From Bartonella harrusi (GTDB taxonomy: Bacteria > Pseudomonadota > Alphaproteobacteria > Rhizobiales > Rhizobiaceae), in the NCBI RefSeq assembly GCF_024297065.1, contig NZ_CP101114.1, positions 372,001-436,000 of the forward strand: 64,000 bases of DNA. Reading direction: 5' to 3'. The stretch's first letter is position 1, and the number at the start of each line of letters is the position of its first letter. Both the position numbers and the translations under genes were made by a program. Positions 50,662 through 60,666 of the stretch are shown here, one piece after another. The notes under the pieces were generated by a model, which was given only the letters and a program-made list of their open reading frames with translations, made no database searches and was not told the origin of the DNA.

Positions 50662-51470
50662 CTTATAGATATTTGTACTTTTTGGTATAGGGGACAATTA
50701 AGGTTGGTTGATAGACTATGTTTGTCTTCAATGGTTAAAATTGGTCAACATGTTAAGCTTTTTAGTTATGATAAAAAAATAAATAATCTCCCTGCTGGTG
50801 TTGAATTGTGTGAAGCCGAATTAATTCTACCACATTCGGCTATTTATCGTCTTGATCCTCATGTTTATGATAATAAACCGGGGTGTACAATTGTTCAGTT
50901 TTCGGATTTTTTCGTGTTATGTTGATGAAGTATCAGCAAGGTGTTTGGTTAGATACAGACGTTTATCTGGTTAAACAATTTCATCCAGATGCGGATAAGT
51001 TTGGCTTGCTAGAGAAAATGCTGTAAGAGTAGGCGTTTCTGCACTTTATTTTCCACCCAATACCCCTATTATAAAAGTGTTTGAAGAGTATTGGACAGGT
51101 ACACAAATGGTTCCTCATTGGCTCGGATTTAAACGCCGTGTTTGGAGACCGTTTTGGTTAAAGAGAAAAAATGCCGATTTTACCAGGGAATCTTGGTATT
51201 ACGATATTTGGTAATGATGGTATTTCGCGATTAGCTAAACGTCATGGTTTTTTTCATGAGGCACAGGCAAAGGAAACTTTTTATTATTGGACGGGAAGAA
51301 AAGCTGAATACATCTTTGATCCGGCGTTTGGTATTGAACCACTTACAGATCCTTGTTTGGTAGGGTTTCATATTCACAGAAAGGCAAAGACCACTCAACG
51401 ATCACAGGAAAGAAGCTTTTACCATTGGGCTGTGTCTCGCATTCCTGATGCAGATTTTTTGTTTGGGTAG
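50662..51470 (+). pseudogene. Broken glycosyltransferase (DXD sugar-transferase type)
   Basis: Pieces in three frames together make one protein: FWYRGQLRLVDRLCLSSMVK, NNLPAGVELCEAELILPHSA and CTIVQFSDFF (50662-50925); then RVMLMKYQQGVWLDTDVYLV, with a DxD-like metal motif; then WLARENAVRVGVSALYFPPN and EEYWTGTQMVPHWLGFKR; then PGNLGITIFGNDGISRLAKR and LVGFHIHRKAKTTQ to 51470. At least three frameshifts separate them. The family resembles DXD-containing glycosyltransferases of the capsule/LPS type (alpha-1,4-galactosyl- or OCH1-like). Not functional as read. Confidence 0.8.
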
Positions 51471-51530
51471 AATTATTATTGCTATTTTAACCACTGGGAT
51501 TTTAAACTTACTTAAAGAGCGTTATTGTAG

Positions 51531-51559
51531 CTTGCGTAAGGGATTAATGTTAGCCTATG
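51531..51559 (+). promoter_or_regulatory. RpoH (sigma-32)-like promoter of clpP
   Basis: CTTGCG, 17 bases, then CCTATG fits the alphaproteobacterial heat-shock promoter pattern (CTTG at -35, CCTAT at -10). It lies 55 bases upstream of the clpP start and matches the element before lon in both sequence type and spacing. Assignment is by eye. Confidence 0.5.
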
Positions 51560-51613
51560 AAAAGCTATTGAATGCGTAAAGGGCGATTGTTATATGAAGA
51601 AGAAAGTAAAAAC

Positions 51614-52237
51614 ATGAGTGATCCAATGAAAACAGCATTAAGCCTTGTGCCTATGGTTATTGAACAAACGAATCGTGGTGAGCGAGCTTATGATATTTTT
51701 TCTCGTCTTTTAAAAGAGCGGATTATTTTTATTAATGGTCCGGTTGAAGATGGTATGGCGATGCTTGTTTGTGCACAATTGCTTTTCTTGGAAGCGGAAA
51801 ACCCTAAGAAGGAAATTAGTCTTTATATTAATTCTCCTGGTGGTGTTGTGACATCGGGTATGGCAATTTATGATACTATGCAGTTTATTCGCCCTCCTGT
51901 TTCCACGCTTTGCATGGGGCAGGCTGCTTCCATGGGGTCGTTACTTTTAACAGCTGGAGCGAAAGGGCACCGTTTTACATTACCTAATGCGCGTATTATG
52001 GTGCATCAACCCTCTGGAGGTTTTCAAGGACAGGCTTCAGATATTGAACGACATGCGCAAGACATTATAAAGATGAAACGTCGTTTAAATGAAATTTATG
52101 TTCAACACACAGGTCAGGATTATGAGGTCATTGAAAGGACACTTGATCGTGATCATTTTATGACAGCGGAAGAAGCCAAGCAATTTGGCCTCGTTGATGA
52201 TGTTATAGAATATAGAGCAGAAACTGAGAAAGATTAA
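51614..52237 (+). CDS. clpP: ATP-dependent Clp protease proteolytic subunit
   Basis: ClpP forms the tetradecameric peptidase used by ClpX and ClpA. With the ATG at 51614 it has 207 residues; the catalytic triad is Ser106 ([11 protein letters not shown]), His131 (IMVHQPSGG) and Asp180 ([12 protein letters not shown]). An in-frame start 14 codons upstream (51572) adds a charged piece and is less likely. It is followed by clpX after 180 bases and has an RpoH-like promoter before it. Confidence 0.96.
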   Translation: MSDPMKTALSLVPMVIEQTNRGERAYDIFSRLLKERIIFINGPVEDGMAMLVCAQLLFLEAENPKKEISLYINSPGGVVTSGMAIYDTMQFIRPPVSTLCMGQAASMGSLLLTAGAKGHRFTLPNARIMVHQPSGGFQGQASDIERHAQDIIKMKRRLNEIYVQHTGQDYEVIERTLDRDHFMTAEEAKQFGLVDDVIEYRAETEKD

Positions 52238-52419
52238 GAATTTTTATAGAAAAAGGAATTACTTTCAAGAGAGATTTTTGTAAAAATAACGCGAAGATAA
52301 GAGGGAAATGCCCAGAAATATTATGATACGCAGTTTTTTATATGTCTTTATAATCTTCATTATAAAACACTGACTTTGAAAGATGAAGTATTCATATACC
52401 GTGGTGAAAGGAAAGAAAA

Positions 52420-53694
52420 ATGAGCAAAATTGGCAATAGCGGGAGCGAATCGAAAAATACTCTCTATTGCTCGTTCTGCGGCAAAAGTCAGCATGAGGTG
52501 CGTAAGCTCATCGCGGGTCCGACTGTGTTCATTTGTGATGAATGCGTAGAGCTTTGCATGGATATTATTCGTGAAGAAAATAAATCTTCTGGGGTTAAGG
52601 CGCGTGATGGTGTTCCTACTCCACAGGAAATTATAAAAGTTCTTGATGATTACGTCATTGGTCAACAATATGCAAAGCGTGTTCTTTCTGTTGCTGTCCA
52701 TAATCATTATAAGCGGCTTGCGCACCAGTCTAAGGGCAATGATATCGAATTGGCAAAGTCAAATATTCTCCTTGTTGGTCCAACGGGATGTGGTAAGACT
52801 TATTTAGCGCAGACATTGGCGCGTATTATTGATGTCCCTTTTACGATGGCAGATGCTACCACTTTGACTGAAGCAGGTTATGTGGGTGAAGATGTAGAAA
52901 ATATTATTCTAAAGCTTCTTCAAGCTGCTGATTATAATGTTGAACGTGCGCAGCGTGGCATTGTTTATATTGATGAGGTTGATAAAATTTCTCGCAAAGC
53001 TGAAAATCCTTCTATTACAAGGGATGTTTCAGGGGAAGGTGTTCAGCAAGCGTTGTTAAAAATTATGGAAGGAACGATTGCTTCTGTTCCTCCTCAAGGT
53101 GGTCGTAAGCATCCACAACAAGAGTTTCTACAAGTTGATACAACAAATATTTTATTCATTTGTGGAGGCGCTTTTGCTGGTTTGGAACGGATAATTTCAG
53201 GGCGTGGTGAAAAAACTTCTATTGGTTTTTCTGCTACTGTTAAAGCACCTGACGAGCGTTGTGTTGGTGAAATTTTTCGCGATTTAGAGCCTGAAGATCT
53301 TATAAAATTTGGTTTGATACCAGAGTTTATTGGCCGTCTTCCTATTGTAGCCACTTTAGAAGATTTAGACATTAACGCTCTTGTGCAAATTTTATCACAA
53401 CCAAAAAATGCGTTGGTGAAGCAATATCAACGTCTTTTTGAGATGGAAAATGTTGAGCTAGCATTTCATGAAGATGCTTTACGGGTTATTGCTAAAAAGG
53501 CGATTGAGCGTAAAACCGGTGCGCGTGGTTTGCGTTCTATCATGGAGAAAATTCTTCTTGAAACGATGTTTGAGCTACCATCTCTTGAAGGTGTTCAAAA
53601 AGTTGTCATTTCGAGTGATGTCGTTGATGGGAAAGCGCGTCCCCTTTACATTTACTCAGAACGTGCAGAAGATAAAGAAAATGTATCGGCATGA
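52420..53694 (+). CDS. clpX: ATP-dependent Clp protease ATP-binding subunit ClpX
   Basis: ClpX is the AAA+ unfoldase that feeds ClpP. The 424 residues start with the four-cysteine zinc domain ([17 protein letters not shown], then CDECVELC), then Walker [16 protein letters not shown] near residue 122, Walker [16 protein letters not shown] and the sensor and RKH-pore regions. AAAGGAAAG stands before the ATG. The order clpP-clpX-lon-hupB is standard for many proteobacteria. Confidence 0.97.
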   Translation: MSKIGNSGSESKNTLYCSFCGKSQHEVRKLIAGPTVFICDECVELCMDIIREENKSSGVKARDGVPTPQEIIKVLDDYVIGQQYAKRVLSVAVHNHYKRLAHQSKGNDIELAKSNILLVGPTGCGKTYLAQTLARIIDVPFTMADATTLTEAGYVGEDVENIILKLLQAADYNVERAQRGIVYIDEVDKISRKAENPSITRDVSGEGVQQALLKIMEGTIASVPPQGGRKHPQQEFLQVDTTNILFICGGAFAGLERIISGRGEKTSIGFSATVKAPDERCVGEIFRDLEPEDLIKFGLIPEFIGRLPIVATLEDLDINALVQILSQPKNALVKQYQRLFEMENVELAFHEDALRVIAKKAIERKTGARGLRSIMEKILLETMFELPSLEGVQKVVISSDVVDGKARPLYIYSERAEDKENVSA

Positions 53695-53765
53695 TGTTGT
53701 GCGATATGAGAAGTAGTAATAATATCATTTGAAGGTGGAACTTTTTGAATATTATAAGCGCAATG

Positions 53766-53794
53766 CTTGATTTATATATTCACAGTTACCATTT
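53766..53794 (+). promoter_or_regulatory. RpoH (sigma-32)-like promoter of lon
   Basis: CTTGAT, 17 bases, then CCATTT lies 78 bases before the lon start. The spacing equals that of the clpP element; the -10 part is a weaker match. Confidence 0.4.
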
Positions 53795-53871
53795 CATGCA
53801 TTTTAGGATGGGAGGTTTTCTAGGGGTGGGCATGTGTAGTGGATAGATTATAAGCTCCAGAAAGGAGAGTT

Positions 53872-56295
53872 ATGCGAGATATTGATGAACAGACAGGTGA
53901 AGTAAGAGAGGGGTTTTACGCTGTTTTGCCTCTTCGTGATATTGTTGTCTTTCCCCATATGATTGTCCCGCTTTTTGTGGGGCGAGAGAAGTCAATCCGT
54001 GCCCTTGAAGAAACAATGGCTGTTGATAAACAGATATTGTTGGTTACGCAAAAAAATGCTTCCGATGATGATCCAAAATCAGAAGATATCTATGATATTG
54101 GTACGTTTGCTAACATTCTTCAACTTTTAAAGCTTCCTGATGGAACTGTAAAGGTTTTGGTTGAAGGCACAGCACGTGCAAAAATTAGCCAATTTGCTTT
54201 GAGCGAAGATTATCATCAAGCTTATGCTTCTGTTACAGAAGAGCTTAGAGAGGATGATGTTGAGATTGAAGCTCTTTCAAGATCAGTCATTTCTTATTTT
54301 GAAAATTATGTGAAACTGAATAAAAAAATTTCTCCTGAGGTTGTCAATGCTATTGGACAGCTTGATAATCCTTCTAAGCTTGCCGATACTATTGCTTCCC
54401 ATTTGATGATTAAGCTTTCAGAAAAGCAGGAAATATTAGAGCTCTTACCTATACGCGATCGTCTTAGACGTGTTCTTTCTTTCATGGAAGGAGAAATTTC
54501 TGTTTTGCAGGTTGAAAAGCGTATTCGTTCGCATGTGAAACGGCAAATGGAAAAGAATCAGCGGGAATATTATCTCAATGAGCAGATGAAAGCTATTCAG
54601 AAAGAGTTGGGAGCAGGTGATGATAGCCGCGATGAGCTTTCTGAACTAGAAGAGCGCATTAAGAAGACAAAACTTTCGAAAGAAGCAAACGAGAAAGCGG
54701 GGGCGGAATTAAGAAAATTACGAAATATGTCCCCTATGTCTGCAGAGGCAACAGTTGTGCGTAACTATCTTGATTGGTTATTAGCAATGCCCTGGGGGAA
54801 AAAGTCAAAGATTAAAGACAATTTAGACTTTGCTGAAAAGGTCATGAATAATGAGCATTTTGGTCTTGAAAAAGTCAAAGAGCGAATTATTGAATATTTA
54901 GCAGTACAAAGTCGCGCTTCAAAAATAAAAGGTCCCATTATTTGTTTATTAGGTCCTCCTGGTGTCGGAAAAACATCACTAGCACGCTCTATAGCAAAAG
55001 CGACGGGGCGGGAATATGTTCGTATTTCATTAGGGGGCGTGCGGGATGAAGCAGAAATTCGTGGACATCGCAGAACTTATATTGGCTCCATGCCTGGAAA
55101 AATTATTCAGTCTATGAAAAAATCTAAAAAATCTAATCCGCTTTTTTTACTCGATGAAATTGATAAAATGGGGCAGGATTTTCGTGGAGACCCTTCCTCG
55201 GCTTTGTTAGAGGTACTCGACCCTGAACAAAATGGTACCTTTATTGATCATTATTTGGAAGTTGAATATGATCTTTCTGATGTCATGTTTATTACAACGG
55301 CCAATACGCTTAATATTCCAGGGCCGTTAATGGATCGAATGGAAGTTATTCGTATTGCTGGTTACACTGAATGTGAGAAAATGGAGATTGTTAAGCAGCA
55401 TCTTTTACCAAAAGCCTTGAAAGATCATTGTTTATCTAAAAAAGAGTTCAGTGTTTCTGATGGTGCGGTAAGATCGATCATTCAATATTATACGCGTGAA
55501 GCAGGAGTTCGTAACCTTGAACGTGAATTAATGAAGATAGCACGCAAATCAGTTACAAAAATTCTTAAAACACATCAAAAATCCGTAAAGATTACAGAAA
55601 ATAATATTGATGATTTCTTAGGTGTTAAACGTTACCATTATAACCAAATTGAGGGAGAAAATCAGATTGGTGTTGTGACGGGTCTTGCTTGGACAGAGGT
55701 TGGTGGAGAGCTCTTGACTATTGAAGGTGTTATGATGTCAGGTAAAGGCAAGATGACTGTAACAGGAAATTTGCGCGATATCATGAAAGAATCAATTTCA
55801 GCGGCAGCATCTTATGTGCGTTTTCGTGCTGTTGATTTTGGTATTGAACCTCCACTTTTTGACAGACGTGATATCCATGTTCATGTTCCAGAGGGTGCTA
55901 CACCTAAAGATGGTCCATCAGCAGGGATTGCTATGGTAACAGCAATTGTTTCAGTCCTCACAGGGATAGCGGTCCATAAAGATATAGCAATGACTGGTGA
56001 AATTACTTTGCGTGGTCGTGTTTTACCGATTGGTGGATTGAAAGAGAAACTGTTGGCAGCTCTTCGAGGGGGAATAAAAAAAGTGCTTATTCCTGAAGAA
56101 AACGCAAAAGACTTGATTGATATTCCTGACGATGTCAAAAACAATATGGAAATTATTCCAGTAAATCATGTGAGTGAAGTTCTTAAACATGCTTTGGTTC
56201 ATTCTCCTGAACCTATTGAATGGACAGAGCCTCCCACACTTCCTATACCTATCAGAACAGAGAGCGATAGTGAAGGAATACAGATTGCGCACTGA
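53872..56295 (+). CDS. lon: ATP-dependent protease La
   Basis: Lon degrades misfolded and regulatory proteins in the cytosol. The 807 residues have the N-terminal substrate domain (YAVLPLRDIVVFPHMIVPL), the AAA+ module (LGPPGVGKTSLARSIAKATG, LFLLDEIDKMGQDFRGD) and the protease domain with the Ser683 nucleophile in PKDGPSAGIAMVTAI and the catalytic lysine in LREKLLA-like text (GGLKEKLLAALRGGIKKV). GAAAGGAG precedes the ATG. hupB follows, as in E. coli. Confidence 0.97.
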   Translation: MRDIDEQTGEVREGFYAVLPLRDIVVFPHMIVPLFVGREKSIRALEETMAVDKQILLVTQKNASDDDPKSEDIYDIGTFANILQLLKLPDGTVKVLVEGTARAKISQFALSEDYHQAYASVTEELREDDVEIEALSRSVISYFENYVKLNKKISPEVVNAIGQLDNPSKLADTIASHLMIKLSEKQEILELLPIRDRLRRVLSFMEGEISVLQVEKRIRSHVKRQMEKNQREYYLNEQMKAIQKELGAGDDSRDELSELEERIKKTKLSKEANEKAGAELRKLRNMSPMSAEATVVRNYLDWLLAMPWGKKSKIKDNLDFAEKVMNNEHFGLEKVKERIIEYLAVQSRASKIKGPIICLLGPPGVGKTSLARSIAKATGREYVRISLGGVRDEAEIRGHRRTYIGSMPGKIIQSMKKSKKSNPLFLLDEIDKMGQDFRGDPSSALLEVLDPEQNGTFIDHYLEVEYDLSDVMFITTANTLNIPGPLMDRMEVIRIAGYTECEKMEIVKQHLLPKALKDHCLSKKEFSVSDGAVRSIIQYYTREAGVRNLERELMKIARKSVTKILKTHQKSVKITENNIDDFLGVKRYHYNQIEGENQIGVVTGLAWTEVGGELLTIEGVMMSGKGKMTVTGNLRDIMKESISAAASYVRFRAVDFGIEPPLFDRRDIHVHVPEGATPKDGPSAGIAMVTAIVSVLTGIAVHKDIAMTGEITLRGRVLPIGGLKEKLLAALRGGIKKVLIPEENAKDLIDIPDDVKNNMEIIPVNHVSEVLKHALVHSPEPIEWTEPPTLPIPIRTESDSEGIQIAH

Positions 56296-56473
56296 TTCAT
56301 GAGTCTTATTTGTACCAGCATTTTCTGAAGTAACAGTCAGTGTTTTCATGTTTATTTTTTATTTATTTTGCAAAAAAGTAAAAAATTCCGTGAATAACTT
56401 TGATTATTGCTAAAAAAACAATGTTTTGAATAAAAATAAGGCTTCTGTTTGCTGTACTTTTCAATAAACTGTC

Positions 56474-56498
56474 GATAACACGGCTAAGTTGTGTTATC
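56474..56498. promoter_or_regulatory. Inverted repeat upstream of hupB
   Basis: A perfect 8-bp inverted repeat (GATAACAC, 9 bases, GTGTTATC) lies 28 bases before the hupB start, between the likely promoter and the ribosome site. It could be an operator or a hairpin in the 5' leader. Confidence 0.4.
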
Positions 56499-56525
56499 CG
56501 CTAATATAGGGAAAGGAAATATTCC

Positions 56526-56804
56526 ATGAATAAAAGTGAATTGGTTAGCTCCGTTGCTGAAAAAGCAGGTGTTTCGAAGGCGCAGGCTGGTTCTGTTGTT
56601 GATGCTTTTATCGCTTCTGTAACAGAAGCTTTGGCTTCGGGCGGAGATGTTCGTCTTCCAGGTTTTGGTTCTTTTGAAGTTTCTCATCGTGCCGCTACAA
56701 AGGGGCGCAATCCTTCAACGGGTGCTGAAATTAATATTCCAGCACGTTCTGTGCCAAAATTTTCCGCAGGAAAAAGTCTTAAAGAAGCTGTTAATAACAA
56801 GTAA
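56526..56804 (+). CDS. hupB: Nucleoid protein HU
   Basis: HU bends and compacts DNA as a dimer. The 92 residues have the helical start [20 protein letters not shown], the beta region [20 protein letters not shown] and the DNA-arm text [30 protein letters not shown] lies upstream. A terminator follows closely. Confidence 0.96.
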   Translation: MNKSELVSSVAEKAGVSKAQAGSVVDAFIASVTEALASGGDVRLPGFGSFEVSHRAATKGRNPSTGAEINIPARSVPKFSAGKSLKEAVNNK

Positions 56805-56817
56805 TTTGAGAAACACT

Positions 56818-56854
56818 AAAAAAACCCGTTTATAGATAAAATCGGGTTTTTTTT
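56818..56854 (+). terminator. Rho-independent terminator after hupB
   Basis: Stem AAAAAAACCCG/CGGGTTTTTTT with a 14-base loop and eight T residues, 14 bases after the hupB stop. Confidence 0.8.
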
Positions 56855-57312
56855 AAATGTTCTATTTGCGCTTTTTGCGTAAAGGTTTCTTATCTGTGTT
56901 TATTTTGGCATTTTCAATAAAAGGTTTTCTTGTAGACATTCTTGATGAATTATAAAGATTGCCTTTTATTTTATTACGTTGATGCAGGCGGTATTTTCGT
57001 ATCGCGAAAAGTTATGGTAGTAATCTGGAAGCCATTATTGTGAGGGATATGGTGCGTGTTTGGTTTTCTCTCGTTACTATAACGTATTTTATGGTATTAT
57101 TCAGTTTTAATAATTGAAATATCTTTGAAATTTTTGCGTTGATAAGTTTAGGGGGCACTTATAATAGAAAAGCCTTCTAAGTTTTTCATGCTGTTTAATA
57201 AATAAGAAGAATAGAGTGTGGTCTTCATGAGTTACAGCAATGAGTCTCATCAAAAAAATTGAGGACAATTTTACACAAAAATCATTGCGGTTTGTTGATT
57301 AAAGAATATTTT
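56855..57312. other. Spacer with a short basic frame
   Basis: On the minus strand, 56862-56939 encodes MSTRKPFIENAKINTDKKPL then RKKRK and a stop, preceded in frame by IRKYRLHQRNKIKGNLYN without a start of its own. It is the only protein-like text here. No ribosome site is seen, so it may be the end of a lost gene or chance. Nothing else is recognised. Confidence 0.3.
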
Positions 57313-58725
57313 TTATAAAAAGGAGCTCTTTTGTTTTTTGCCAGTTAACCATTGAAGACAGTCATTGAGAGCTCGAGCCGTTAGTGCTTGTTTTTTTACT
57401 AATTTCTTTTCTTTGCTTGGTAAACGTTTTTCTGAGAGATCACGAGGATTGATGGGAGGAAAAAGTCCAAAGTTAATATTCATTGGTTGGAAGGATTGTC
57501 TTTTTTCTTCCATGTCTACGATATGTCCTCCCGTAATATGGTTCAAAAGAGCTCCAAATGCTGTGGTTAATGGTGGTAAGCAAGGGCAGTTATTGTGATA
57601 TTCCGCAGCGGCAAAACGCCCAGCAAGAAGTCCTATTGCTGATGATTCGACATAACCTTCACATCCCGTAATTTGCCCAGCAAAACGCAGTTGAGGTTTT
57701 TGTTTTAAACGAAGAGTTTGATCAAGAATGGTTGGTGAATTGAGATAGGTATTACGATGGAGTCCACCAAGGCGTGCAAATTCAGCGTTTTCAAGACCAG
57801 GAATCATTCTGAAAATACGAGCCTGTTCTCCATATTTCAGTTTTGTTTGAAAACCAACCATATTATACAGGGTTCCAAGCTTATTATCTTGGCGTAATTG
57901 GACGACGGCATAGGGTTTAATTGTAGGCTTATGAGTATTGGTTAATCCCATAGGTTTCATTGGACCATGCCTAAGAGTTTCAAGCCCCCGTTCAGCCATA
58001 ACTTCAATTGGTAGGCATCCATCAAAATAGGGCGTTTTTTCAAAGTCGCGAAATTCTATTTTTTCTGCACTTTTTAATGCTTGAACAAATGCATTATATT
58101 GTTCTTTATCAAGGGGACAATTAAGATAATCCTTCCCTGTTCCGTCAGGACCAATTTTATCATAGCGAGATTGATGCCAACAAATATCCATATCAATACT
58201 ATCAGTATAAATGATAGGAGCAATAGCATCAAAAAAGGAAAGTGCTTCTGTTCCGGTTATTGCTCGTATTGCTTGCGCAAGAGCCGGCGAGGTAAGGGGT
58301 CCTGTCGCAATGATAATATGATGCCAATCCTCAGGAAGCTTTTGAATCTCCTCGCGTTCTATTTTTATAAGAGGATGATTTTCAAGTGATTCTGTAACAA
58401 TTTTGGAAAATCCATCGCGATCCACGGCAAGAGCACTTCCAGCTGGTACTTTATTGGCATCAGCAACTTTCATGATCAGGGATTTTGCTAATCGCATTTC
58501 AGCGTGTAAAAGTCCTACAGCATTTGTTGATGAATCGTCGGAACGAAAGGAGTTTGAACAAACCAGTTCGGCAAGTTTATCAGTTTTATGGGCATCAGAT
58601 TTCTTATGAGGTCGCATTTCATGCAAAATAACGGGAATTCCTGATTGAGCAATTTGCCAGCACGCTTCACTACCTGCTAGACCGCCACCGATGATATGGA
58701 TTGGAGTATCGAATATATTTAACAT
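57313..58725 (-). CDS. trmFO: tRNA uracil-54 methyltransferase, folate/FAD-dependent
   Basis: TrmFO makes ribothymidine at position 54 of tRNA, using methylene-tetrahydrofolate and FAD. The 470 residues begin with [20 protein letters not shown], the FAD fold, and contain [40 protein letters not shown], and [20 protein letters not shown], all typical. It is transcribed away from the tRNA-Leu gene. Confidence 0.96.
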   Translation of the reverse strand: MLNIFDTPIHIIGGGLAGSEACWQIAQSGIPVILHEMRPHKKSDAHKTDKLAELVCSNSFRSDDSSTNAVGLLHAEMRLAKSLIMKVADANKVPAGSALAVDRDGFSKIVTESLENHPLIKIEREEIQKLPEDWHHIIIATGPLTSPALAQAIRAITGTEALSFFDAIAPIIYTDSIDMDICWHQSRYDKIGPDGTGKDYLNCPLDKEQYNAFVQALKSAEKIEFRDFEKTPYFDGCLPIEVMAERGLETLRHGPMKPMGLTNTHKPTIKPYAVVQLRQDNKLGTLYNMVGFQTKLKYGEQARIFRMIPGLENAEFARLGGLHRNTYLNSPTILDQTLRLKQKPQLRFAGQITGCEGYVESSAIGLLAGRFAAAEYHNNCPCLPPLTTAFGALLNHITGGHIVDMEEKRQSFQPMNINFGLFPPINPRDLSEKRLPSKEKKLVKKQALTARALNDCLQWLTGKKQKSSFL

Positions 58726-58821
58726 AATGTACTTTTAGCGAAAGCAGTTCTGTATGAAAAGCATAGATTTTTTATATAATTTGTAAGAATGAAATACATT
58801 TGTTTTTTTTTATATATTTGT

Positions 58822-58851
58822 TTGCTTTTTTTCTTGAATTAATGCTATAGA
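58822..58851 (+). promoter_or_regulatory. Likely promoter of the tRNA-Leu gene
   Basis: TTGCTT, 18 bases, then TATAGA lies about 40 bases before the mature tRNA, the right place for a housekeeping promoter. Confidence 0.4.
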
Positions 58852-58889
58852 AACGCCTCCTGTATAAGGTTATTGGCTTGTAAGTTTGA

Positions 58890-58972
58890 GCGGATGTGGC
58901 GAAATTGGTAGACGCACCAGATTTAGGTTCTGGCGGGAGACCGTGGGGGTTCGAGTCCCTCCATCCGCACCA
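58890..58972 (+). tRNA. tRNA-Leu (anticodon TAG)
   Basis: The acceptor stem GCGGATG pairs with CATCCGC. The D arm holds AAATTGGTAGACGC, the anticodon stem-loop is CCAGATTTAGGTTCTGG with anticodon TAG, and the T arm is GGGGTTCGAGTCCCT. There is a long variable arm (CGGGAGACCGTG), as in leucine tRNAs. Discriminator A at 58969 is followed by an encoded CCA. It reads CTN codons, mainly CTA. Confidence 0.96.
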
Positions 58973-59109
58973 AAGGAATTTTTGAGCACTCAAGATTTCG
59001 GTGTGTTGGGAATTCCATTTTATGGTGATTTAACACTCAAGTGTTAGAATGTGGTATTATTATCAGAGTGGGTTGGTCCCCTCTCCTCGAGAAAGATAGA
59101 GGTTGTTTG

Positions 59110-60537
59110 ATGCAGGTTACCGAGACGCTTAATGAAGGATTGAAGCGCGAGATTAAGATCGTGGTTCCGGCGCGAGATTTAGAAGAAAAGTTAAATGAAC
59201 GGTTGGATGGCACCAAAGGTAAGATCAAGCTTAATGGTTTTCGTCCTGGTAAGGTGCCGGCTGGATACTTAAAGAAGATGTACGGTAAGTCTTTTATGGC
59301 GGAAATTCTCAATGAGATAGTCAGTGATGCACCACATTCTATTTTAGCTGAACGCAGCGAACGTTCGGCGTTACAACCGCAAATTGATATAGATGAAAAT
59401 GAACAAATTCTGGATGGCAAAGCTGATTTTGTTTTTAGCTTAAAATACGAAGTCTTACCAAAATTTGAAATTAAAGATTTTGAAAATATTGAGATTACCC
59501 GTGAAATTGCTACCATTCCTGAACAAGAGATTGATGATCAAGTAAAAAAAGTCCTTTCTTCTACGCGAAGTTATTCACCAAAAGATGGTCTTTCTGAAGA
59601 AGGCGATCGTGTTACGATAGATTATCTTGGGAAGCTTGAGGGGGTCCCATTTGACGGTGGGGCGGATAGTGATGCACAATTGGTTCTTGGATCAAAACAA
59701 TTTATTCCGGGTTTTGAAGAACAATTGGTTGGTGTAAAAGTAGGTGATACGAAAACGATTTCTGTTAAATTTCCTGATAATTACAATGCGGTGCATTTGG
59801 CTGGTAAAAATGCAGAATTTGACATCACTGTTAAAGCTGTCTCTAGGCCGGATGCGTTAAAGATTGATGATGAGGCAGCACAAAAAGTTGGGTTAGAATC
59901 TCTAAGTCGCTTGCGTGAAGTCGTTCGTGGACAGATTGAAAGTCAGTATGGCTCAATGACACGTCAAAAAATTAAACGTCAAATTCTTGATGCTTTAGAT
60001 GCTGATTATAATTTTGAAATTCCTGAAGGGCTTTTGGAAATTGAATTTAACAATATATGGGCTCAAGTTAATGATGATTTAAAAAAAGCGGGGCGCAGTT
60101 TTGAAGATGAAGGTGTTACAGAAGAACAGGCGCGGGAGGAATATCGTGTACTTGCACAGCGTCGTGTTCGCCTTGGTTTGGTGCTTTCTGAAATTGGATT
60201 GAAGGTTGGTGTTAAAGTCAGTGAGGATGAGTTAAAAGCAGCGGTTTTCGATCAGGTTCGTCAGTATCCTGGACAAGAGAAGGAGATTATGGATTTTTTC
60301 CGTAAGGCTCCGGAAGCTGTTGCAAATTTACGTGCTCCAATTTTTGAAGAGAAAGTCATTGATCATTTGTTGGCAAGGATAAAAGTCACAGATAAAGAAG
60401 TGTCGGTTGAAGAGCTGATGAAAGAGTATGACGAAACAGATTTAATAGAAAAAAAACCAGAAAAGAAAAAATCTGCAGTAAAGGAAAAAACCGCAGAAAA
60501 AGCTCCAGCTAAGAAAAAGACAGCTAAAAAGGGTTAA
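59110..60537 (+). CDS. tig: Trigger factor
   Basis: Trigger factor is the ribosome-bound chaperone with peptidyl-prolyl isomerase activity. With the ATG at 59110 (AGAGG upstream) it has 475 residues. The ribosome-binding loop is in [18 protein letters not shown], the FKBP-like domain starts at [20 protein letters not shown], and the C-terminal chaperone domain follows. The last 45 residues are a Lys/Ala-rich tail ([20 protein letters not shown] and more) that looks disordered and basic. Confidence 0.96.
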   Translation: MQVTETLNEGLKREIKIVVPARDLEEKLNERLDGTKGKIKLNGFRPGKVPAGYLKKMYGKSFMAEILNEIVSDAPHSILAERSERSALQPQIDIDENEQILDGKADFVFSLKYEVLPKFEIKDFENIEITREIATIPEQEIDDQVKKVLSSTRSYSPKDGLSEEGDRVTIDYLGKLEGVPFDGGADSDAQLVLGSKQFIPGFEEQLVGVKVGDTKTISVKFPDNYNAVHLAGKNAEFDITVKAVSRPDALKIDDEAAQKVGLESLSRLREVVRGQIESQYGSMTRQKIKRQILDALDADYNFEIPEGLLEIEFNNIWAQVNDDLKKAGRSFEDEGVTEEQAREEYRVLAQRRVRLGLVLSEIGLKVGVKVSEDELKAAVFDQVRQYPGQEKEIMDFFRKAPEAVANLRAPIFEEKVIDHLLARIKVTDKEVSVEELMKEYDETDLIEKKPEKKKSAVKEKTAEKAPAKKKTAKKG

Positions 60538-60556
60538 CATTGAGGTCAACAGAACA

Positions 60557-60580
60557 AGCCCGATGAAGTCGGGCTTTTTT
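60557..60580 (+). terminator. Rho-independent terminator after tig
   Basis: Stem AGCCCGA/TCGGGCT with a 5-base loop (TGAAG) and a T6 run, 20 bases after the tig stop. Confidence 0.9.
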
Positions 60581-60666
60581 ATGAGATTTGTATTCTAGGC
60601 TTGCGGTTAGAGTCATTTTAGATTAATCATCAAAGTATATTAAGAAAAATTGATAGTGGATTAACA

